This document shows positions 26,930-35,862 of a stretch of DNA of 64,000 nt, piece after piece. Within the stretch, counting starts at the first letter, position 1. The number at the start of each line of letters is the position of its first letter. The stretch comes from Psychromonas aquimarina ATCC BAA-1526 (GTDB lineage Bacteria; Pseudomonadota; Gammaproteobacteria; Enterobacterales; Psychromonadaceae). The notes below the pieces were generated by a model, which ran no database searches, was not told the origin of the DNA, and saw nothing but the letters and a program-made list of their open reading frames with translations. The stretch spans positions 35,775-99,774 of the forward strand of contig NZ_AUAM01000020.1 of NCBI RefSeq assembly GCF_000428725.1, written 5' to 3'. Both the position numbers and the translations under genes were made by a program.

Positions 26930-27324
26930 AATAATATATCCATTTCTATTAGCACCAAGTGCGCGTTATTTATACTACATTCCAGTTAAGCGGTTGAACT
27001 TATGCTTTTTTATCCACCACCAATACACCAGGTTTCTTTAAAGGAAAGGGTTGCTGAGTAATGACATTTCATTCATCAGCCATCAGACAAGTCCAAGGCC
27101 CCTTCCCCAACTTTATACCTTATGCGAGCTAGCAGTCTAACTCATTTTCGCCCTATAGCGCCTTACAAAACTACAGTTTAATGTTCAAAATTAACAAGCC
27201 GGAATACTTTTTCCCGTCATATAACATTCATTTATATTCATAATCCATTTTCACAGGAATAGATTACTGATAACGACTCTCAGGTGAAAACAAGTTATCT
27301 ATTTTTAATACACTGAATTTATGT
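26930..27324. other. 395-bp intergenic region between MYG1 and yceH
   Basis: This is the MYG1 promoter side and the 3' flank of yceH. No ORF with coding character and no strong hairpin with a T tract were found. Confidence 0.5.
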
Positions 27325-27984
27325 TTATTCAACTAAAGCCGACAAACGTGCTAACTGTGTTTTTAACTCATTAACCTCTTGCTCTAATAACGCCACCCGA
27401 GTTTCAAGTTCCCCCTGCTCGCTTGCAGATACTGGTACTGAATCTACTCCAGCTTCTATAGGTGCAGATTCTGCCTCAGAAGTATCAGAAAATAGATGTA
27501 TATAGCGGGACTCTCTTTTGCCGGGCTCTCTTGCTAACTTTTTCACTAACTGGGCGTTGTTTAAGTTCTGCAGCTGCTCAAGAGCAGCTTCAACTTCATT
27601 AACATTGCTAAATTCAGCTAAACGGTTAGTGCGGGTGCGCAGCTCACCGGGTGTTTGCGGGCCGCGAAGAAACAACACACAAATAATCGATTTTTGTTGT
27701 TCAGTTAGCTGTAAATTGCCGAACGACGTATTACAGAACCTGTGCTTATACTTATTAACTCGCCCTGAACCAGAATCAACCATCAGCTGTTTCATAGCGA
27801 TTAATTCATCAACCACATTCTGCACTTCCGTTTCTGAAAGCGACATAACCGGTTCCCGGTTACTCTTTTGATTACAACCGTTGGTCAGAGCATTTAACGA
27901 CAAAGGATATTGTTCAGGTGTGGTGATCTCTTTTTCAAGCATCACGCCGATAACACGACTTTGCAAAGCAGTTAATGTGATCAT
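27325..27984 (-). CDS. yceH: YceH family (DUF480) winged-helix protein
   Basis: A 219-residue protein with two tandem winged-helix units. The first opens VIGVMLEKEITTPEQYPLSL with NACNQKSNR-type wording (NALTNGCNQKSNREP), and the second has ICVLFLRGPQTPGELRTR. A C-terminal coiled coil (LETRVALLEQEVNELKTQL) follows a flexible linker. These are the hallmarks of YceH/DUF480, conserved in gammaproteobacteria but functionally uncharacterised. An AAGGA ribosome site precedes the start. Confidence 0.92.
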   Translation of the reverse strand: MITLTALQSRVIGVMLEKEITTPEQYPLSLNALTNGCNQKSNREPVMSLSETEVQNVVDELIAMKQLMVDSGSGRVNKYKHRFCNTSFGNLQLTEQQKSIICVLFLRGPQTPGELRTRTNRLAEFSNVNEVEAALEQLQNLNNAQLVKKLAREPGKRESRYIHLFSDTSEAESAPIEAGVDSVPVSASEQGELETRVALLEQEVNELKTQLARLSALVE

Positions 27985-28241
27985 CTAATGGCTTCCTTAA
28001 GGTATTCATATTTAGATAGCGTAGAAAGTAATTGATTATATGGCTTTTTGTCGAAATTAGTTTGGTTAAGCGCAATAAAAAGAACAAAGATCTTTTAAAT
28101 ATTGATAATTATTATCTGTTAACTGAACTGCAGCACCACAATCCACAACAAAAGATTGCCACTGAAGTGGAAAGTTGCCTTAGAAAGATAAACACCGTAA
28201 CATTCGCAATTATCGATTTAGTTCAGCAAGAGAGTATAAAT

Positions 28242-28493
28242 ATGAACAACGAAGCAGGCATCATCACAAACCTGGAAGAGTTAGAAACCTTTTTAATTTC
28301 AGTTGAAAACGGTGGTTTGGGTTTAACAAATATAGCTGGTGTGGCTATGGCAACAAGCAATAAAGATGGTCGTCGTTTTGTTGCAGTATTAGATGATAAG
28401 CACCAGTTATTATTATCACGCTGGGTGACGGAAGAAGTGTTCCAGACAGGCCAGGATTTAGTACGCAACGGCCCGAGCCGTAAGACTCATTAA
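28242..28493 (+). CDS. Conserved-looking small protein of unknown function
   Basis: Eighty-three residues from the ATG at 28242 (MNNEAGIITNLEELETFLI), with the compact glycine-rich core NGGLGLTNIAGVAMATSN and a second half rich in charged and aromatic residues (DKHQLLLSRWVTEEVF). A GAGAG lies about ten bases upstream. The frame stays open back to 28032, but that 70-codon extension looks less protein-like and is not included. No signal peptide or membrane helix is present. It is followed by an excellent terminator, so it is a stand-alone gene. I do not recognise the family. Confidence 0.65.
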   Translation: MNNEAGIITNLEELETFLISVENGGLGLTNIAGVAMATSNKDGRRFVAVLDDKHQLLLSRWVTEEVFQTGQDLVRNGPSRKTH

Positions 28494-28513
28494 TATTAAG
28501 AATATTGTATTTG

Positions 28514-28548
28514 AAAAAAGGGTTAAGATAGCGTCTTAACCCTTTTTT
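28514..28548. terminator. Strong intrinsic terminator
   Basis: A 15-bp perfect stem, AAAAAAGGGTTAAGA (28514-28528) with TCTTAACCCTTTTTT (28534-28548), around a 5-nt loop. It ends the small-protein gene. Confidence 0.92.
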
Positions 28549-28763
28549 ATTTAGCCAATACAATTGTAATTCGGGATACAAGATTAGAGATAAATTAATA
28601 TTATTTTGTAAGCCGGCTGCTGTCCCTAAGCGAGTTATAAGAGCTTGTTAAAAAATATATTTAAGAAGAACGACCTTAGCTGTAGAAAAAAAGCGGCTGA
28701 GATCATCGATTACAATTTCACGTTCTAGGGCGCTTTGCGCATCTCAAATTATAGGAAGTTTTC

Positions 28764-29402
28764 ATGCACCTTTGCCCCTTGTGTTCATCAAATCAGACAC
28801 ATTTCTATTTTGAAGACAAGAACCGCAGCTATTTCCAATGTTCCCGCTGTGAGCTGGTATTTGTACCTCAAGAGCAGAGGCTGGATGCGGCAAATGAGAA
28901 GGCCCACTATGATCATCATAAGAACGAGCCGGATGACCAGGGTTATCGGCGTTTTTTGTCACGCTTAACCCAGCCTCTTCTTAAGCGCCTGGCACCAGAC
29001 TCTGAAGGGCTGGATTTCGGCTGCGGCCCAGGCCCCGCATTGGCACATATGCTGCGCGAAGCTGGACATACAGTTGCGTTATACGATATTTACTATCAGC
29101 CTGATACAGATGTGCTGGAGAAAACCTATGATTTTGTGACTGCGACAGAGGTGATAGAACACCTCTATGATCCTGAAAAAATATGGCTGCAATGGTTAAG
29201 TTTAGTTAAACCTGGCGGCTGGATAGGAATAATGACTAAACAGGTTATTGACCTTGAAGCATTTGCCTGCTGGCACTATAAATATGATCCTACCCATGTG
29301 AGTTTTTTTAGCCGGGCAACTTTTCACTATCTGGCAGAGCGTGACAGCCTTGAACTCGAATTCATCGGCAACGATGTAATTTTACTGAGAAAGCCTCAGT
29401 AG
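28764..29402 (+). CDS. Class I SAM methyltransferase with an N-terminal zinc ribbon
   Basis: A 212-residue cytoplasmic methyltransferase. The N-terminus has two CxxC pairs (HLCPLCSS and FQCSRCELVF) forming a likely zinc ribbon. The Methyltransf_23-type core follows: motif I GLDFGCGPGPALAHML, then VTATEVIEHLYDPE and LVKPGGWIGIMTK. The substrate is unknown; such proteins often modify small metabolites or nascent polymers. AGGAAG lies just upstream of the start. It is monocistronic, with a hairpin terminator about 130 bp downstream. Confidence 0.85.
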   Translation: MHLCPLCSSNQTHFYFEDKNRSYFQCSRCELVFVPQEQRLDAANEKAHYDHHKNEPDDQGYRRFLSRLTQPLLKRLAPDSEGLDFGCGPGPALAHMLREAGHTVALYDIYYQPDTDVLEKTYDFVTATEVIEHLYDPEKIWLQWLSLVKPGGWIGIMTKQVIDLEAFACWHYKYDPTHVSFFSRATFHYLAERDSLELEFIGNDVILLRKPQ

Positions 29403-29529
29403 TGAGTCGAAATAAAAAATCGACTAAACTTTCGCCCGCAGGCGGGTGTTCTGGTCAACTCCAACAGGACGCTTATTGTTCTTACTATGTGGTTCAATAG
29501 TGTTAACAGTTGGAATACTGCTTATTAAT

Positions 29530-29564
29530 GCTTCATGAGAAACGGCGGTTAATGAAGCTTTTTT
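29530..29564 (+). terminator. Intrinsic terminator after the methyltransferase gene
   Basis: GCTTCAT (29530-29536) pairs with ATGAAGC (29552-29558), followed by six Ts on the plus strand. It lies 10 bp from the 3' end of the convergent STAS-like gene. Confidence 0.65.
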
Positions 29565-29574
29565 ATGACTGCAG

Positions 29575-29970
29575 CTAATTATCAAACTGGGTTAAGCTTT
29601 TTTCCTGAGCCTTTTCTAAAAAGGCTAATGCTTCATCACGCTGAGAAAAGATATGTAAATTCCACTTGTTACTGCGTGTAAGCGACTGTAGATACTGCGT
29701 CGATACTGTGCTGAAGTTATTATAGGAAACAACAGCTAATACGTTAATTTCAGGCAGATTAGTAATTTCCATTTGTGCCTCAAAGGTATAACTGTAGGAG
29801 TTTAACTTATTAATAAGCAGCGAAAACGGCTGCTTCAAATGCGAAAGCAGAAAAGCATGTGTCTGCTTTACCATTTCTAAGTTTACTTCGATACGATCAT
29901 TGACTATCACTTCTGCGATATCATCACGCAGCACAATAATTTTTGCAAAAGACAGATCATATAGATTCAT
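29575..29970 (-). CDS. STAS/SpoIIAA-like small protein
   Basis: A 131-residue soluble protein with an alternating strand-helix pattern: IIVLRDDIAEVIVNDRIEV, a helix ending in FLLSHLKQPFSLLINKLNSY, then INVLAVVSYNN and a C-terminal helix DEALAFLEKAQEK. This fits the SpoIIAA/STAS-like fold of small proteins seen in marine gammaproteobacteria and Bacteroidetes. No conserved phosphorylatable serine of the anti-anti-sigma type is evident, and no partner kinase is adjacent. An AGGA site precedes the ATG. Function unknown. Confidence 0.6.
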   Translation of the reverse strand: MNLYDLSFAKIIVLRDDIAEVIVNDRIEVNLEMVKQTHAFLLSHLKQPFSLLINKLNSYSYTFEAQMEITNLPEINVLAVVSYNNFSTVSTQYLQSLTRSNKWNLHIFSQRDEALAFLEKAQEKSLTQFDN

Positions 29971-30491
29971 AAAATATCCTTTTTAATAATTCAAGCTCTA
30001 TTCCGTTAATAAGTCTGCTGCTGATCAGGTTAAGTCACTCACAAAAATATCATTCTTCATATAATATTTCATCAAATAAAATTCCGTTTAAGTAAAGATA
30101 GCCCAGCAGTATAGAGATAACAACACAGTTACAGGATTACAAAGATCGAACCTCCTAACAGTTTGTTTAGGCTTAATATATGCGATACAGATATTTGTAT
30201 CTGTTTAAAACAGAAAATGCTGATCAGCCTCTACACTGCGCCTGGTCTACAGTCCAGCTGCGGCAGCCGACCTCTCAATTTAACAAAATGTTTACTTTTA
30301 TAAAAACAGCATCGCGTGCTGCTGAACACGGCAAAAGTGCCCCGCCGTCAGCCCTAACTGTATTTTAATAAACTTATTAACTAATTGTTCTTAAGGATAA
30401 AGACACTTTTATTTACACACTGACCGGAGTATTGTTAAGCTTCTTGGAAATATCATACAAACAGTTAACAATTTTAATCGCGGAGCATGTT
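29971..30491. other. 521-bp intergenic region upstream of maeA
   Basis: Promoter region for the divergent STAS-like and malic-enzyme genes. A 62-codon frame at 30180-30368 lacks a ribosome site and family features and is not called. The frame of maeA is open back to 30432, but the ribosome site places the start at 30492. Confidence 0.5.
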
Positions 30492-32207
30492 ATGAGCACA
30501 GGTAAATATTTAAGATGGAAAGATTCTCAGGGTAATGAATTCAGACCCGTTTCAATTAAAGGCACAGAACTGCTCAATGACAGAACATTAAATAAAAGTA
30601 CTGCTTTCAGCTATGAAGAGCGCGAAGCATTTTCACTAAACGGCCTGCTGCCGCCTCGGGTACAAACGTTCGAAGATCAGCTTAAACGTGTTTACCACGG
30701 CTTCCGTAATGCATCCACCGACATTGAAAAATATCTGTTTTTACGTGCCCTGCAGGATAGAAATGAAACCCTGTTTTATGCACTGATCTCACGCCATATC
30801 GAAGAGATGACGCCGATTATCTATACACCGACCGTAGGTAAAGCCTGTCAGGAATTCAGTCACAGATACCAGAAAGCCAGAGGGCTTTACGTAACTGCCG
30901 ATAATGTTAATGATCTCGGCGGCATGGCACGCCAGTTTGCCGGCAAAGACATTAAAATTATTGTAGTAACGGACAGCCAGGGCATTTTAGGGCTTGGCGA
31001 CCAGGGTGTCGGCGGTATGGGTATCCCAATTGGTAAATTATCGCTTTATACCCTGGGCGCGGGTATCCATCCGGATCACTGTCTGCCTATCGCACTTGAT
31101 ATCGGTACGGATAATCAGGACTTACTATCTGATCCTATGTATTTAGGCGTGCCGAATAAGCGTTTAACAGGTGAAGCTTACAAAATCTTTATTAAAAAGT
31201 TTGTTGAGCAGGTGCAGCTGCACTTTCCTAAAGCAGTGCTGCAGTGGGAAGATTTCAGTAAATCCAATGCATTTGATAACTTAAGCAATTATGAAGATCA
31301 GCTGCCGTCTTTCAATGATGATATCCAGGGGACAGGCGCGGTAGTGCTTGCCGGCATCATCGGCGCGACCAAAATTAAAGGTGAAACCTTAGCCGCCCAG
31401 ACCTATGCGGTTTATGGTGCCGGAGCCGGCGGTGTAGGGGTTGCAGATCAAATCTTTGCCGGTCTGCTCAAAGAAGGTATATCTCATCAGGAAGCACGGG
31501 ACAGAATATTTATTCTTGATTCTCGCGGTGTTGTATTTGACGACAGAGCGGATCTGGATGAATACAAAAAACGTTTCGCAAAACCTGTTCAGTTAGCTGC
31601 TGACTGGGAGCTGGCAGAGCCGAATAAAGCAAGCCTTACGGAATTGATCAACAATACAGCGATCACCGTTCTGCTGGGATGCAGCGGTGTCGGCGGTGCA
31701 TTTAAAGAGGAGCATATCAAAAAAATGCTCGATTACACAGCGCGCCCGATGATCTTCCCTCTTTCTAACCCGACCAGTAATTGTGAAGCGCTGCCGGAGG
31801 ATATTTACAGCTGGAGTAACGGTCAGACCATAGTGGCAACCGGCAGCCCTTTTGATGATGTACAGTTTAACGACAAACAGTACCGTATCGGCCAGGGTAA
31901 TAATGTCTTTATTTTCCCGGGCGTCGGTCTGGCGGCTATCACTGCTGATGTCAAGAAAATCACCATGGAGATGTTTACCACCGCCTCATTTGCTCTGGCT
32001 GACTTTGTATCACAGGAAGATCTTGATGCCGGCTGCGTATTCCCTAAAATCAGCAGTCTGCGGGATGTTTCTATTCATGTTGCCACGGCGATTCTTGAGC
32101 AGATTCAACAGACAGATGCACAGGGTTACCTGCGCGGGAAAGATATAAATACAGAGCTTGAAGCTCATATATGGGAGCCGGTTTACCTGCCTTACCGCCG
32201 AGTATAA
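30492..32207 (+). CDS. maeA: NAD-dependent malic enzyme
   Basis: A 571-residue cytoplasmic enzyme that oxidatively decarboxylates malate to pyruvate with NAD. Features: NGLLPPRVQTFEDQLKRVY, the malate-site block PIIYTPTVGKACQEFSHRY, VVTDSQGILGLGDQGVGGMG, the metal site ending in FNDDIQGTGAVVLAG, and a second nucleotide site VYGAGAGGVGVADQI. The length and the opening MSTGKYLRWKDSQGNEFRPV match the E. coli MaeA (SfcA) group. The start at 30492 is chosen because GGAG lies six bases upstream; an earlier in-frame codon at 30432 is not needed. Monocistronic with its own terminator. Confidence 0.95.
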   Translation: MSTGKYLRWKDSQGNEFRPVSIKGTELLNDRTLNKSTAFSYEEREAFSLNGLLPPRVQTFEDQLKRVYHGFRNASTDIEKYLFLRALQDRNETLFYALISRHIEEMTPIIYTPTVGKACQEFSHRYQKARGLYVTADNVNDLGGMARQFAGKDIKIIVVTDSQGILGLGDQGVGGMGIPIGKLSLYTLGAGIHPDHCLPIALDIGTDNQDLLSDPMYLGVPNKRLTGEAYKIFIKKFVEQVQLHFPKAVLQWEDFSKSNAFDNLSNYEDQLPSFNDDIQGTGAVVLAGIIGATKIKGETLAAQTYAVYGAGAGGVGVADQIFAGLLKEGISHQEARDRIFILDSRGVVFDDRADLDEYKKRFAKPVQLAADWELAEPNKASLTELINNTAITVLLGCSGVGGAFKEEHIKKMLDYTARPMIFPLSNPTSNCEALPEDIYSWSNGQTIVATGSPFDDVQFNDKQYRIGQGNNVFIFPGVGLAAITADVKKITMEMFTTASFALADFVSQEDLDAGCVFPKISSLRDVSIHVATAILEQIQQTDAQGYLRGKDINTELEAHIWEPVYLPYRRV

Positions 32208-32236
32208 TTTAATCAGCAACGATACGCTGAACAAAT

Positions 32237-32262
32237 AAACCCTGCAGCTCTGCAGGGTTTTT
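32237..32262 (+). terminator. Intrinsic terminator of maeA
   Basis: AAACCCTGCAG (32237-32247) and CTGCAGGGTTT (32250-32260) are perfect complements, followed by more Ts. Confidence 0.88.
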
Positions 32263-32348
32263 ATGATTGGACGACAGCTGTTTTTTAAGTAAAATAACGC
32301 TGTAAACAGTAGATTCAATTCTTTATTTCCCAGCATATTAGACATCCC

Positions 32349-33260
32349 ATGCCAGTAGACACTTCGATAGAAGAAATTCATTATCAAACAGGAACATTAT
32401 CAATACACGGACTTGCGTGCGGTGATCAGCAAAGCGAGGTTATTTTATGTTTACACGGCTGGCTTGATAATGCAGCAAGTTTTTCTCCTCTTATGTCCTG
32501 CCTGCAGGGTAGACGAGTTATCGCAATTGATCTTCCGGGCCACGGCCTTTCATCGCACAGAAGTCCCGATGCCCACTATCATTTTGTAGACTGGGTTTAT
32601 GATCTTGTGCAGTTATTTGAAGTCAACGGCTGGCAGAAAATCGATATCCTAGGACATTCAATGGGCGGCATGATTGCTTCAGCTTTTGCGGCGGTTTTTC
32701 CTGAAAAAGTAAAATCTCTAACCTTAATAGACTCTATCGGTTTTATCTGTAATGAAGAAATTCATACCAGCAGACAGCTTCGTCAGGGGCTGCTCAGCCG
32801 CTTGAAAGGCTCACCTGTAACAGCGGCTAAAACAAACTTTGAAAATAAACAGAAAAGAAATCATGCAACGATAGAATCAGCGGTTAATGCACGGGTAATT
32901 ATTTCCGGTCTGGCCCGGGAACATGCACAGATAATTGTCAGGCGCGGTATACGCAGAGAAGAAAACGGCTATGCCTGGCGGGCAGACGAACGCCTTAAAA
33001 TGCTTTCGCCCTACCGCCTGACCACAAAGCAGGCGGAGCAGCTTATTAGTGATATCCACTGCCCGGTATTGTTAATCCACGCCAGTAAAGGGCTGAACAT
33101 GGTAAGCAGTGCTCTCGAGCACTTTGCTCCCTTTTTCAAAGATCTGCACTGCCGTCAGCTGCCCGGCGGACACCATATCCATATGGAACATCCGCAGCAG
33201 ACTGCCGAGCTGATCCGGTCATTTATTTTAACAAGTGAATTATTCGGCACAAGCAGCTGA
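32349..33260 (+). CDS. Alpha/beta-hydrolase
   Basis: A 303-residue cytoplasmic hydrolase of the alpha/beta-hydrolase-1 family: CLHGWLDNAASFSPLM (oxyanion hole), IAIDLPGHGLSSH, the nucleophile elbow LGHSMGGMIAS, SLTLIDSIGF, and the catalytic His in LPGGHHIHME. A cap region of about 90 residues lies between strands 6 and 7. Resembles the gammaproteobacterial YchK/SERHL-like esterases; the substrate is unknown. It is convergent with a LysR gene, separated by 20 bp and a shared hairpin. Confidence 0.85.
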   Translation: MPVDTSIEEIHYQTGTLSIHGLACGDQQSEVILCLHGWLDNAASFSPLMSCLQGRRVIAIDLPGHGLSSHRSPDAHYHFVDWVYDLVQLFEVNGWQKIDILGHSMGGMIASAFAAVFPEKVKSLTLIDSIGFICNEEIHTSRQLRQGLLSRLKGSPVTAAKTNFENKQKRNHATIESAVNARVIISGLAREHAQIIVRRGIRREENGYAWRADERLKMLSPYRLTTKQAEQLISDIHCPVLLIHASKGLNMVSSALEHFAPFFKDLHCRQLPGGHHIHMEHPQQTAELIRSFILTSELFGTSS

Positions 33261-33280
33261 AGCTTTTGCCCTTCAGCTCT
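33255..33280. terminator. Hairpin between the hydrolase and LysR genes
   Basis: AGCTGAAG (33255-33262) pairs with CTTCAGCT (33271-33278), loop CTTTTGCC. It includes the hydrolase stop codon and ends next to the LysR stop. Confidence 0.65.
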
Positions 33281-34183
33281 TTAGGAGATTTTCTGTCCTT
33301 TGAGCAAAGACTCGCACTTGAAAATCGCCTCAACTAAATAACGTACACACACTCGGACGCGCTCAGTTGAAACCAGATCCGGATGAGTCAATATCCAGGC
33401 TGGAATATATTTTAAGCTGGCTTCACTCGGTACACGGATCAATTCAGACTCTTGATCGGCCATAAAACAGAACAGGTATGCAAACCCCATTCCGGCTTTG
33501 ACGGCTTGAAGCTGTGATGAAGGATCCGATACGCAATGATGTGCCTTACAGCCGGCGTAGGCAGACTCCGCCTGCCAGCGAGCGAGCGTACCTCTAGAGC
33601 TTTCCCGCTCCCAGCTGATCCAGCGCCCTGTTGATTCCTGAGCAGTTAATTTGTACTTGTCGATATATTCTGGCGTCGCATAAACTGCATTAGCAAAATC
33701 CGGCAGCCTATGCCCAATCAAATGACCTTCAGGCTCAGATTGAAAACGAATGGCAATATCCGCATTACGCCGGGTCAGATTTGCTACCTCATAGGTGGCA
33801 TCAATCTCGATTTCAATATCAGGATAAAGTGCGGAAAAACCTGAAATAAGCGGCATCATTAAATGCTGCGCAATCACGGGGGGCATAGAAATGCGTATAG
33901 GGCCGGACAGTGCTGCATCACGGCCGAAAATCTCCCGTTCCATACTCAGAATTTCACTTTCAACCCGTTCTGCCCGCTCAACCATAGCCTCGCCGACCTC
34001 AGTTAAAACAAAACCTTCAGGATGGCGGACAAACAGCTTAATACCTAATTGAGATTCCATTGCCTGCAGTCGGCGCGACACAGTTGAATGACTTACCCCC
34101 ATTAATTTGGCGGCTGCACGTACCGATCGTCCTCGCAAAACGGCTAGGAAAATTCGCAGGTCATCCCATTCAAATACCTTCAT
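33281..34183 (-). CDS. LysR-family regulator, CrgA/YafC-like
   Basis: About 300 residues. The helix-turn-helix reads RSVRAAAKLMGVSHSTVSRR with QLGIKLFVRHPEGFVLT, and the effector domain begins GPIRISMPPVIAQHL. The start at 34183 (MKVFEWDDLRIFLAVLRG) is preferred because AAGGAAAG lies seven bases upstream; an ATG seven codons earlier would place this site inside the gene. It is divergent from the NmrA/GFA/MBL-like cluster that begins at 34368, which it most likely regulates. Confidence 0.88.
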   Translation of the reverse strand: MKVFEWDDLRIFLAVLRGRSVRAAAKLMGVSHSTVSRRLQAMESQLGIKLFVRHPEGFVLTEVGEAMVERAERVESEILSMEREIFGRDAALSGPIRISMPPVIAQHLMMPLISGFSALYPDIEIEIDATYEVANLTRRNADIAIRFQSEPEGHLIGHRLPDFANAVYATPEYIDKYKLTAQESTGRWISWERESSRGTLARWQAESAYAGCKAHHCVSDPSSQLQAVKAGMGFAYLFCFMADQESELIRVPSEASLKYIPAWILTHPDLVSTERVRVCVRYLVEAIFKCESLLKGQKIS

Positions 34184-34367
34184 TTTTCTTTCCTTATTGG
34201 TCATTTAATTACGATCTATACAGCTTCTATCGTCAACTGGTGCAAAAACAGAACAACATTCTGCAATTATAGCCACTTCTGATTCAATTTTAAATGAGCT
34301 ATCTTAATTCTATTGAAGCATCGAAATGAAAACGGCCCGGTGAAACCAGGCTCCAACGGAGAATAGG

Positions 34368-35255
34368 ATGAATAGTAAAAATAATATGGAAAATGGAACT
34401 GACATTTTGGTTATCGGAGGCACAGGTAACGTCGGCACCCCGCTGGTTGAATTACTGCAGAAAAGTGATGCTGACTACCGCGTACTGGTACGCAGTGATG
34501 CCGCAGAACAAAAGCTGACAGCGCAGGGTGTACCTACGGTTCGTGGTGCATTAGGAGACTGGTCCAGCATAGAAGCTGCTGTTGCCGGTGTGGATACTGT
34601 GTTTCTGCTGTCCAGCCCCGAACTTAATCTGCTTGAGCTGCATACCAGGTTGATTGATATCGCCGTATCTGCAGGGGTTCGCAAAATTGTGCGTTTATCA
34701 TCACAGCCGGCACAAACGAATCCTGAGGTGCCCATGTATGGTATGCATGCCGAGGCGGACGATTACCTGATACAAAGTGGTTTAGAATATGCCGTTTTAC
34801 GTCCAGACTACTTTATGCAGAACATAGAAAACATGCATTCCCGCTTTATTAAACAAAGCAGCATGTTTGCCCAATACCTAGGCGATGCCCGCATCCCGAT
34901 GGTAGATACCCGGGATATTGCCCAGGCCGCACTCCATTGCCTGATATCAGATGAATTTAATAACCAGATACACTACATTACCGGCCCAGACGCTATTACT
35001 TTTACCGATGTCGCCAGTGCTCTCAGCAGGTCATTAGGTCGTGAGATTCAATATGTACCTTTGTCTTTCGAAGATCAGCTGGCAGGATTTAAATCTGCCG
35101 GCATACCGGACGAGGTTACAGACGGGGTAATGAAGGTGTTTAAAAGCTGGGTTGATGCCGGCATTAGAGACCCCCAGTCATGCTTTGAGAAAATCACCAA
35201 AACACAGGCCGTCGATATTGACCAGTGGGCCCATGATTTTGCGGCTTCATTCTAG
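34368..35255 (+). CDS. NmrA-like NAD(P)-binding protein
   Basis: A 295-residue atypical short-chain dehydrogenase of the NmrA/QOR2 type. The Rossmann motif is ILVIGGTGNVGTPLVELL, with VDTVFLLSSPE and VRKIVRLSSQP following, a substrate region HAEADDYLIQSGLEYAVLRP, and a C-terminal helical part. Such proteins act as NAD(P)H quinone reductases or redox sensors. GGAG with good spacing precedes the ATG. First gene of a plus-strand cluster with GFA-like and MBL-like proteins, divergent from a LysR gene. Confidence 0.85.
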   Translation: MNSKNNMENGTDILVIGGTGNVGTPLVELLQKSDADYRVLVRSDAAEQKLTAQGVPTVRGALGDWSSIEAAVAGVDTVFLLSSPELNLLELHTRLIDIAVSAGVRKIVRLSSQPAQTNPEVPMYGMHAEADDYLIQSGLEYAVLRPDYFMQNIENMHSRFIKQSSMFAQYLGDARIPMVDTRDIAQAALHCLISDEFNNQIHYITGPDAITFTDVASALSRSLGREIQYVPLSFEDQLAGFKSAGIPDEVTDGVMKVFKSWVDAGIRDPQSCFEKITKTQAVDIDQWAHDFAASF

Positions 35256-35300
35256 GCAGCATTATTATACCCGTTAGATCTTCAACTTCATGCCTAGAAT
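35249..35300. repeat. Inverted repeat spanning the NmrA-like stop codon
   Basis: ATTCTAGGCA (35249-35258) and TGCCTAGAAT (35291-35300) are perfect 10-bp complements around a 32-nt loop. The left arm contains the TAG stop codon. It may attenuate read-through to the GFA gene or stabilise the upstream mRNA. Confidence 0.55.
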
Positions 35301-35372
35301 CTGCTCTCCTCTCGATTTGCTGATTTTTGCATTTCGATTGGTAACGGGAATTTAACTATGGAGGTAGATCAT

Positions 35373-35798
35373 ATGTTTCAGCATCATGCACAATGTCACT
35401 GTGGTCAGGTGAAGATCGTTTGTAAGGGAGAACCAGACTTTATTGTTATGTGTCATTGTGAAGACTGTCAAAGACGAACCGGTTCGGCATTTAATTTAGG
35501 AGCCTGGTTCAACAGAAGTAAAATAGAAATCAGCGGTCTGACTAAAGTCTATTCACGTATTGAACACGATGGAATAGAAACGACTTATCATTTTTGTCCA
35601 AGCTGCGGGAGCAGCATGTATTGGGATATGCCGGAAAATACACAGATGATAGCGGTGGCAGTTGGTGCTTTTGCAGATCCAGAGTTTCCCCAACCCACTG
35701 TTTCATTTTACGAACACAAACGCCATGTCTGGGTAACAGTGCCCGAAGCAATCGGCCGGTTCACTGGCAGCGGCAAAGGTGAAAAAATTACCGGGTAG
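35373..35798 (+). CDS. GFA-family zinc protein (glutathione-dependent formaldehyde-activating-like)
   Basis: A 141-residue protein with the complete GFA zinc-ligand set: CHCGQVKIVC, then CHCEDCQRRTG and FCPSCGSSMYWD. The founding member binds the glutathione-formaldehyde adduct, but most homologs are uncharacterised carbon-sulphur lyase-like proteins. The start at 35373 is chosen because GGAGGT lies six bases upstream, overlapping an earlier in-frame ATG at 35358. It sits between the NmrA-like and MBL-like genes on the same strand. Confidence 0.87.
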   Translation: MFQHHAQCHCGQVKIVCKGEPDFIVMCHCEDCQRRTGSAFNLGAWFNRSKIEISGLTKVYSRIEHDGIETTYHFCPSCGSSMYWDMPENTQMIAVAVGAFADPEFPQPTVSFYEHKRHVWVTVPEAIGRFTGSGKGEKITG

Positions 35799-35862
35799 AA
35801 GTTATCCGCTGCTGACACTTTTTTTCATTGTTTTTAATACAAAGTTAACTTAAGGAAAGACT

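Noticed and set aside
30180..30368. 62-codon plus-strand ORF upstream of maeA
   Set aside because: No ribosome site, low-complexity composition and no family features; it is more likely untranslated leader or spacer.
32010..32387. 125-codon minus-strand ORF across the maeA 3' end
   Set aside because: Antisense shadow of the malic-enzyme coding sequence and its terminator, without a ribosome site.
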